A program made the translations under genes and the position numbers. Shown piece by piece: positions 7,382 through 10,964 of a DNA stretch of 10,964 nt. Location: contig QAMK01000026.1 in assembly GCA_003149915.1 (NCBI GenBank), positions 1 to 10,964 on the forward strand. Direction: 5' to 3'. The notes below the pieces were generated by a model. The model ran no database searches and was not told where the DNA came from. It saw only the letters and a program-made list of their open reading frames with translations. This stretch comes from Bacillota bacterium (GTDB lineage: Bacteria; Bacillota_I; Bacilli_A; RF39; UBA660). How positions within the stretch are numbered: the stretch's first letter is position 1; each line of letters begins with the position of its first letter.

Positions 7382-7412
7382 TTCCGGGAACCTTTCTATA
7401 AAAATTCCGGGA
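7382..7412. repeat. Two copies of TTCCGGGA in the shaft-anchor spacer
   Basis: TTCCGGGA occurs at 7382-7389, where with the next A it forms the odd palindrome TTCC-G-GGAA, and again at 7405-7412. The start-to-start distance is 23 bases, about two helical turns. This could be a protein-binding pair ahead of the anchor gene or a chance repeat. Confidence 0.3.
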
Positions 7413-7468
7413 TGTTATAGCTTGATAGAGCAGCTGTTGGGTTCTATCCCCAAAATTGGAAATAACGA

Positions 7469-7489
7469 GAAAAGAGCCCGTTTCTTTTC
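7469..7489 (+). promoter_or_regulatory. 7-bp stem-loop in the anchor gene leader
   Basis: GAAAAGA (7469-7475) pairs with TCTTTTC (7483-7489) around the loop GCCCGTT, ending 36 bases before the anchor start. It is AT-rich and weak. Together with the hairpin at 7329-7359 it makes the 235-base spacer the most structured junction of the operon. Only the pairing is certain. Confidence 0.3.
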
Positions 7490-7525
7490 CACTCTATATA
7501 TGATTAAATTAGAAAAATAGAAAAT

Positions 7526-8485
7526 ATGAATCTGAAAAGCCTTATACATTGCATTGCCCTGGGACTTCTTGTTGCCTGTTCCTGGATGATGACTTCATGC
7601 GATAGCTTTAACGAAGATCTGCCGGAGTGCCGTTTATTCGTTAAATTCAAGTATGATTATAATATGCTTTTTGCCGATGCATTCCATACGCAAGTAGATA
7701 AAGTGGAGCTTTATGTATTTGATGAAGAAGGTAAATTTATGTTCAAGCAGGCAGAGGAAGGCGCTTCACTTGGAACCGGTTATTACCGCATGGCTGTAGA
7801 ACTGCCTGTCGGAAAGTATCAGCTTATGGCATGGGCAGGAGCACGTGATTCATATGAAATAACTTCACTGACGGCAGGAGTCTCTACCCTTACGGATTTA
7901 AAATTACAATTGAAACGTGAAGAATCTCTCATTATGAGCCGGAAACTTGAACCGTTGTGGTATGGTGAGATTATCGATGTGGAGTTCACAGGTACTCGTA
8001 ATCAGACAGAGTTGATAAATCTCATAAAAGACACGAATAAAGTGAGATTCCTGTTTCAAGGCTATTCGGATGACGACTGGGCATTGAACATGAATGATTA
8101 TGATTATGAGATTATCGAATCAAATGGTCATTTGAATTACGATAACTCTTTGCTGGCTGATGATGTTCTGAGTTTCCGCCCCTACCATATGGAACAGAAT
8201 GATCTTTCACTTGTAGCGGTGGAACTCAATACAATGCGGTTTATGGCAGATCGTCCCACTCGTTTTATCGTGACGGAGAAAGCTACAGGACGGAAAGTGT
8301 TCAATATCAATCTGACCAATTATTTGAAGATGTCTGCTATGGAAGGGAGCTTTCCTAATGCGCAGGAGTATCTGGACCGTGAAGATGAATATAAGATATC
8401 CTTTTTCTTCTCTGAATCGTGGCTGGCCGTACAGATCAATATCAATGGCTGGACGTATCGTTTCCAAGATGAAGACGATTTTTGA
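7526..8485 (+). CDS. FimB/Mfa2-family fimbrial anchor lipoprotein
   Basis: This 319-residue protein closely follows the FimB/Mfa2 pattern. After the signal come SCDSFNEDLPEC (24-35) and LFVKFKYDYNMLFADAFHTQ, then VDKVELYVFDEEGKF, LPVGKYQLMAWAGA and, near the end, ISFFFSESWLAVQININGW. In P. gingivalis this family sits at the pilus base, holds it in the outer membrane and limits its length. Two cysteines could be lipidated: LVAC (C18) and MTSC (C25). The second is preferred because acidic residues follow, as in other family members. The gene is 235 bases downstream of the shaft gene and may be expressed at a lower level or from its own promoter. It is the last gene of the operon; two hairpins follow. 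Confidence 0.92.
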   Translation: MNLKSLIHCIALGLLVACSWMMTSCDSFNEDLPECRLFVKFKYDYNMLFADAFHTQVDKVELYVFDEEGKFMFKQAEEGASLGTGYYRMAVELPVGKYQLMAWAGARDSYEITSLTAGVSTLTDLKLQLKREESLIMSRKLEPLWYGEIIDVEFTGTRNQTELINLIKDTNKVRFLFQGYSDDDWALNMNDYDYEIIESNGHLNYDNSLLADDVLSFRPYHMEQNDLSLVAVELNTMRFMADRPTRFIVTEKATGRKVFNINLTNYLKMSAMEGSFPNAQEYLDREDEYKISFFFSESWLAVQININGWTYRFQDEDDF

Positions 8486-8523
8486 TAAAAAGGGTATAGG
8501 CTGACATATTGAATGAAAAGATA

Positions 8524-8548
8524 AAGAGAATGTATATAGCATTCTCTT
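8524..8548 (+). terminator. Stem-loop after the anchor gene
   Basis: AAGAGAATG (8524-8532) pairs perfectly with CATTCTCTT (8540-8548), with a 7-base AT loop, 39 bases after the anchor stop. It is followed by AAAGGC rather than a T-run, so alone it is a weak terminator. It may instead protect the mRNA 3' end. Confidence 0.5.
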
Positions 8549-8614
8549 AAAGGCACTTATACTTCTTCGATGTGAATCGCGGGGTATATTATATTGTTTG
8601 TTTTGTTTGTGTGT

Positions 8615-8658
8615 GCCCCTATTTCCTCTAAGTGTAGATGTGTAATAGGGGCTTTTTT
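8615..8658 (+). terminator. Rho-independent terminator ending the pilus operon
   Basis: GCCCCTATT (8615-8623) pairs perfectly with AATAGGGGC (8644-8652) around a 20-base loop and is followed by T6 (8653-8658). It ends the plus-strand operon 130 bases after the anchor gene and makes the 8715 gene a separate transcription unit. The T/G-rich run TTGTTTGTTTTGTTTG lies just before the stem. Confidence 0.85.
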
Positions 8659-8714
8659 ACAAAACAATAAAAGAAAAGAATATTAATAATCAAAACCAAC
8701 TTAGGAAAATAATA

Positions 8715-9035
8715 ATGAATTCAAAACTTGAAAAAATTCTGATGCAAGAAGCATCCAATACCAACCGTATTTATCTACACTATCGTCCGCAGCACGGGCA
8801 TTGGGTGGCTTATGAGCAGTCGGCACTGAATCTGCTGTCGCTTGCTCCTCTGTTGTTACCCGATGAGGAGGTATTCTCCGATGCAGAAATACGTCTCCGT
8901 TATGCTACTATCAATTTTGATCAAATGGATCGTTATAACTTACCAGCCTACTGTACCTTGTTGGGAGACGATATAATGGTGCTGGGCACCGAACTTCCTT
9001 TGGCTCACCTGCAAAACCCTTTGCTTCCTGCATAG
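8715..9035 (+). CDS. Small protein of unknown function
   Basis: This 106-residue protein has no signal peptide or membrane segment, so it is probably cytoplasmic. It begins MNSKLEKILMQEASNTNRIY, then IYLHYRPQHGHWVAYEQSAL (19-38), a short beta-hairpin followed by helix LNLLSLAPLLLP. EEVFSDAEIRLRYATINFDQ and a final strand IMVLGTELPL follow. The pattern IYLH-x(7)-HWVAYEQSA reminds me of small Bacteroides proteins with an IYLYxEGxFWxAYExSA motif, some of which I recall near reverse-transcriptase genes. No such gene lies here and I cannot name a family. The start is ATG 8715 after an A-rich leader, and the gene follows the pilus operon terminator by 56 bases. Downstream lies the palindrome cluster. 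The frame is intact and codon use looks ordinary, so I take it as real. Confidence 0.65.
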   Translation: MNSKLEKILMQEASNTNRIYLHYRPQHGHWVAYEQSALNLLSLAPLLLPDEEVFSDAEIRLRYATINFDQMDRYNLPAYCTLLGDDIMVLGTELPLAHLQNPLLPA

Positions 9036-9091
9036 GGAGGTATGTCAGGCGATGATACCTTTGTAAGCTCACTATAACTGTCTTTCTCAGC

Positions 9092-9105
9092 AAGGAACGT
9101 TCCTT
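9092..9105. repeat. Perfect 14-bp palindrome
   Basis: AAGGAACGTTCCTT (9092-9105) is a perfect palindrome just left of the larger palindrome cluster. It could be a dimeric protein site or part of the same repeat element. The 56 bases between the stop at 9035 and this site show nothing else. Confidence 0.6.
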
Positions 9106-9110
9106 TTCCC

Positions 9111-9227
9111 GGTGCACGGTCTTGTTTTACATGTACATCTAAAACAGTACGAGATGCACATGTCGTACTGTCCCACATGTACATGTCGTACTGCTTTACA
9201 TGTACATGTAAAACAACGTTGCACACC
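9111..9227. repeat. Nested palindrome cluster inside a larger inverted repeat
   Basis: The outer arms are 9111-9139 and 9199-9227, both reading inward as GGTG..., then TTGTTTTACATGTACAT, with a few mismatches between. Inside are four units. Unit 1 is GTTTTACATGTACAT..AAAAC (9124-9145, palindrome with one mismatched pair). Unit 2 is CAGTACGA (9145-9152) against TCGTACTG (9163-9170). Unit 3 is the perfect palindrome ACATGTACATGT (9175-9186). Unit 4 is TTTACATGTACATGTAAA (9195-9212, perfect 18 bp). ACATGTCGTACTG is also directly repeated at 9158-9170 and 9181-9193, 23 bases apart. No T-run makes it a simple terminator. It may be an intergenic palindromic repeat element, a multi-site protein target, or a cruciform. 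An open minus-strand frame across it is a by-product of the repeats. Confidence 0.85.
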
Positions 9228-9471
9228 GAGGATTCCTACTCTCCTCTATGAGACAGGACTTTACCGATACCGGAGAAAGAAATAGACGACAGCGGTAGAT
9301 GGTATTTGATACAAACCCATACAGACATGAGGAAAACTCACTGCGAAAATCTGCGCTTCAACGAACCATCACCTGTCGGACCTCTCCGTGAGGGGAGCAC
9401 ATTTTACGAGTGAGTTGGCAATATTTCCTTCACATTAACGTTTTCTTAATTCGTCCTTTTAAAGAAAACAA
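9228..9471. other. Unassigned spacer with a possible decayed reading frame
   Basis: I recognise no gene here. One plus-strand frame is open for 53 codons between TGA 9249-9251 and TGA 9411-9413, including DSGRWYLIQTHTDM and ending EGSTFYE. It has no convincing start. The WYLIQTH motif is only loosely like the opening of NusG/UpxY-type proteins, and I do not assign it. A short hairpin CTCTCC-GTGA-GGGGAG with a GNRA-type loop lies near 9382-9397. Positions 9421-9471 are AT-rich and serve as the T-tract side of the minus-strand terminator. Confidence 0.3.
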
Positions 9472-9514
9472 ATGCCCAACTGATTTACGGATTTCTCTCT
9501 TATCAGTTGGGCAT
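9472..9514 (-). terminator. Terminator of the ATPase-porin transcript
   Basis: ATGCCCAACTGAT (9472-9484) pairs perfectly with ATCAGTTGGGCAT (9502-9514) around a 17-base loop. On the minus strand the stem is followed by TTTGTTTTCTTT, a good T-rich tail, and it begins 16 bases after the porin stop. It ends the minus-strand transcript and also separates it from the plus-strand genes. Confidence 0.85.
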
Positions 9515-9529
9515 ATCACATTGGTGTGG

Positions 9530-10603
9530 TTAGAGTGGCAGACTGAATGCATATGAAGTTCGCAACATTCCGATAGAAAAAGTTCCTTCTTTGTTATTGA
9601 TAAAGTGGAAAGCCGGTTGTAGGTTAAAATTCCTTTTCATACAGATCTTCCAGGTTAACTCGTAACTAACTTCGCGTCCATATGTATATCGGGCACAATT
9701 GATAAACGTTCCCAATGTGTTCTCTTTAGAACTGAATACGATATTTGAGAGTGTTACTCCAAATCCTGTGTATCGTTTGCATCCCATATTTATTGATAGG
9801 TTAGCGGAGTACTGTGCGAGGAGGTTTATCTCTTTTTGATTCTTTTTGAACAGGCATTGTTCAAGATAAAACCATCCGGAAAAGTTTATTTTCTTTTCTT
9901 CCAATGTTTGTTCTCCATTCTCATTATTACTATGCAACCTATTATGTATAGTAAAACCACCAGAATACAAGCCATGATAAGTTCGGTTTTGTTGGTAAGA
10001 AAGTTCTGATATATTAAAAATACCTTCCTGAGAAGGGCAGATAGAAAACACGCTGTTTCCTTTCTCGAATACTTTGTGAGCCACTCCGTTATAAAGACTG
10101 TACTGTAACTGCCAGTGATTATTTAATTTATAATCCAGATGTATACACATTGCCGACAATGGATAATTTCCTAACGGATAATTGGCCGAAATAGTAGGGA
10201 AAATACCACAGGAACTGTTGGTAAACAGAGCTGTACAAGGTGACACGAAATAATCTTCATTGACATTACGAATCCCGGTAAACAGTAATATATCTCTGAT
10301 TTTTTGTGTATATCCTAAAATAGCTAATCCGTAAGCCATACTGGTCTCTTCTATATTAGAGAATGTCTGCCAGTCGCTGGCAATGGGCTGGGCACTGGTT
10401 TTTAATATATGGATTGAAGCATAATCAAATCTACCGCTTTTTCCTATATCTATTGAAGTCTCAAATCTCAGGAGATTGACCCAGTTCGCCGAACTTTTGA
10501 AATTGTATTGTACCTCTGTCGTATATGTGGTACCAATTGTTTGAGCAGATATACAGAGAACTATGCCTGTATATCCGGCCAATAACAGAATAATTTTTTT
10601 CAT
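9530..10603 (-). CDS. OprB-like carbohydrate-porin family outer-membrane protein
   Basis: This is a 357-residue outer-membrane barrel starting at ATG 10603. The frame also has an ATG at 10636, but that start would overlap the ATPase gene and put charged residues before the signal peptide. The signal is MKKIILLLAGYTGIVLCISA-Q. Family-like features are DYASIHILKTSAQP, LLFTGIRNVNEDYF, TALFTNSSCGIFPTISANYP (about 124-143), HWQLQYSLYNG and YHGLYSGGFTIHN. These match the OprB carbohydrate-selective porin pattern of FTNSSFGIFP, a YPL strand and a YNG turn. It ends RTSYAFSLPL, with many beta strands throughout. The gene is 16 bases downstream of the MgtA-type ATPase, so co-expression is likely. A role in passing Mg2+ or a Mg2+-linked solute across the outer membrane is inference; sugar specificity cannot be read. 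Confidence 0.72.
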   Translation of the reverse strand: MKKIILLLAGYTGIVLCISAQTIGTTYTTEVQYNFKSSANWVNLLRFETSIDIGKSGRFDYASIHILKTSAQPIASDWQTFSNIEETSMAYGLAILGYTQKIRDILLFTGIRNVNEDYFVSPCTALFTNSSCGIFPTISANYPLGNYPLSAMCIHLDYKLNNHWQLQYSLYNGVAHKVFEKGNSVFSICPSQEGIFNISELSYQQNRTYHGLYSGGFTIHNRLHSNNENGEQTLEEKKINFSGWFYLEQCLFKKNQKEINLLAQYSANLSINMGCKRYTGFGVTLSNIVFSSKENTLGTFINCARYTYGREVSYELTWKICMKRNFNLQPAFHFINNKEGTFSIGMLRTSYAFSLPL

Positions 10604-10619
10604 GTTTTGGGGATATGTT

Positions 10620-10964
10620 TTAGAGCCAACGTACAAATCGTTTAATATACCACACTTTTACAACCTGTGTCAATGCACAATAACTGAGCAGAATACCTAT
10701 CAGCCAGGGAAAGTAACTCAACGGCAATGGCATAAGCCCTATTGAAGCACCAAACCTGGTGAAGGGTATCACAATGCCTACACCCATGATAAAGAAAGTG
10801 AGTCCCATTACCGGCCATGTCGCCCTGCTTTGGATAAAAGGTATTTTTCTTGTTCGTATCATGTGTACAATGAGGGTTTGTGAGAGTAATCCTTCGATGA
10901 ACCAGCCGGACTGAAATAGGGTCTGGTGCTCAGGGCTATTACATCCAAAGGCATACCACATAAC
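10620..10964 (-). CDS. mgtA: Magnesium-translocating P-type ATPase, C-terminal end (partial)
   Basis: This is the last 114 residues of an MgtA/MgtB-type P-type ATPase; the rest lies past the right edge. It is recognisable by EHQTLFQSGWFIEGLLSQTL, then IVHMIRTRKIPFIQSRATWP and LPLSYFPWLIGILLSYCALTQ, ending KVWYIKRFVRW. These are nearly identical in pattern to the E. coli and Salmonella proteins. Three membrane helices are visible (around GLLSQTLIVHMI, WPVMGLTFFIMGVGIVIPF and YFPWLIGILLSY), corresponding to the last helices of the transport domain. The ATP-binding and phosphorylation parts are not in the window. The protein imports Mg2+ across the inner membrane. It is followed after 16 bases by the porin gene on the same strand. 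The family is certain; MgtA versus MgtB is not resolvable from this part. Confidence 0.93.
   Translation of the reverse strand, partial: VMWYAFGCNSPEHQTLFQSGWFIEGLLSQTLIVHMIRTRKIPFIQSRATWPVMGLTFFIMGVGIVIPFTRFGASIGLMPLPLSYFPWLIGILLSYCALTQVVKVWYIKRFVRWL

Noticed and set aside
7332..7520. Open plus-strand frame of 62 codons between the shaft and anchor genes
   Set aside because: It would start with GTG inside the 10-bp hairpin, has no ribosome site, and its product resembles no known protein. The stretch is better read as a structured leader.
9005..9226. Open minus-strand frame across the palindrome cluster
   Set aside because: Its residues (HVHVKQYDMYMW and similar) come directly from the repeated ACATGTACATGT units, and it overlaps the 8715 gene.
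9111..9227. CRISPR array
   Set aside because: Units are palindromic and unequal in spacing, spacers are too short and similar, and no cas gene is present.
10604..10636. Upstream start for the porin at 10636
   Set aside because: It would overlap the ATPase coding end by 17 bases and add eleven residues before a standard MKKIILLL signal peptide; the ATG at 10603 is preferred.
10563..10745. Plus-strand open frame of 60 codons at the ATPase-porin junction
   Set aside because: It runs antisense to the porin signal peptide and the ATPase C-terminus, both of which are well supported.

Overview
The window looks like a chromosome segment of an intestinal Bacteroides or close relative. The basis is protein family content: a complete DUF3575 / DUF3868-OmpA / Mfa1-like / FimB-Mfa2 fimbrial set, Bacteroidota-style lipoprotein signals, and an OprB-like porin next to an MgtA-type ATPase. 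AT-rich intergenic regions and the absence of strong Shine-Dalgarno sequences fit the same group. No species call is possible from the sequence alone.

Left flank (1-1418): this part has little coding content. Positions 1-200 hold short direct repeats and a 27-base piece resembling the 3' end of a serine tRNA, possibly a worn attachment site of an integrative element lying to the left. A strong plus-strand terminator (202-247) follows. Then come a fragment of an open frame resembling the end of an outer-membrane barrel protein (237-398), a bidirectional terminator (439-480), and a minus-strand thioredoxin-fold protein lacking both active-site cysteines (608-931). About 490 bases of AT-rich DNA then lead into the fimbrial operon.

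Centre (1419-8658): a type V (FimA/Mfa-like) pilus operon on the plus strand. Its order is: a small unidentified ORF (1419), a tip- or accessory-type fimbrillin lipoprotein (1649), a DUF3575 outer-membrane protein (3511), a DUF3868/OmpA-like/TPR protein (4091), the Mfa1-type shaft fimbrillin (5656), and a FimB/Mfa2-type anchor lipoprotein (7526). The first four junctions are short (2 to 38 bases). Shaft and anchor are separated by 235 bases containing a perfect 10-bp hairpin just after the shaft gene, which could make shaft mRNA more abundant than anchor mRNA. In type V pili, lipoprotein precursors cross to the outer membrane and an Arg-specific protease removes an N-terminal segment. Freed subunits then polymerise by strand exchange, and the Mfa2-type protein holds the base. 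The DUF3575 and DUF3868/OmpA proteins probably serve in the outer membrane or periplasm, but their exact task is not established. No protease gene is present here. Two hairpins end the operon, the second (8615-8658) being a textbook terminator.

Right flank (8659-10964): a 106-residue protein of unknown function (8715-9035) is followed by a dense group of nested palindromes (9092-9227) built around ACATGTACATGT and CAGTACGA/TCGTACTG, enclosed in a larger inverted repeat. About 240 bases with no recognisable gene follow. On the minus strand, the C-terminal end of an MgtA/MgtB-type magnesium P-type ATPase runs off the right edge, 16 bases upstream of an OprB-like porin gene. The two probably form one transcript ending at a 13-bp hairpin (9472-9514).
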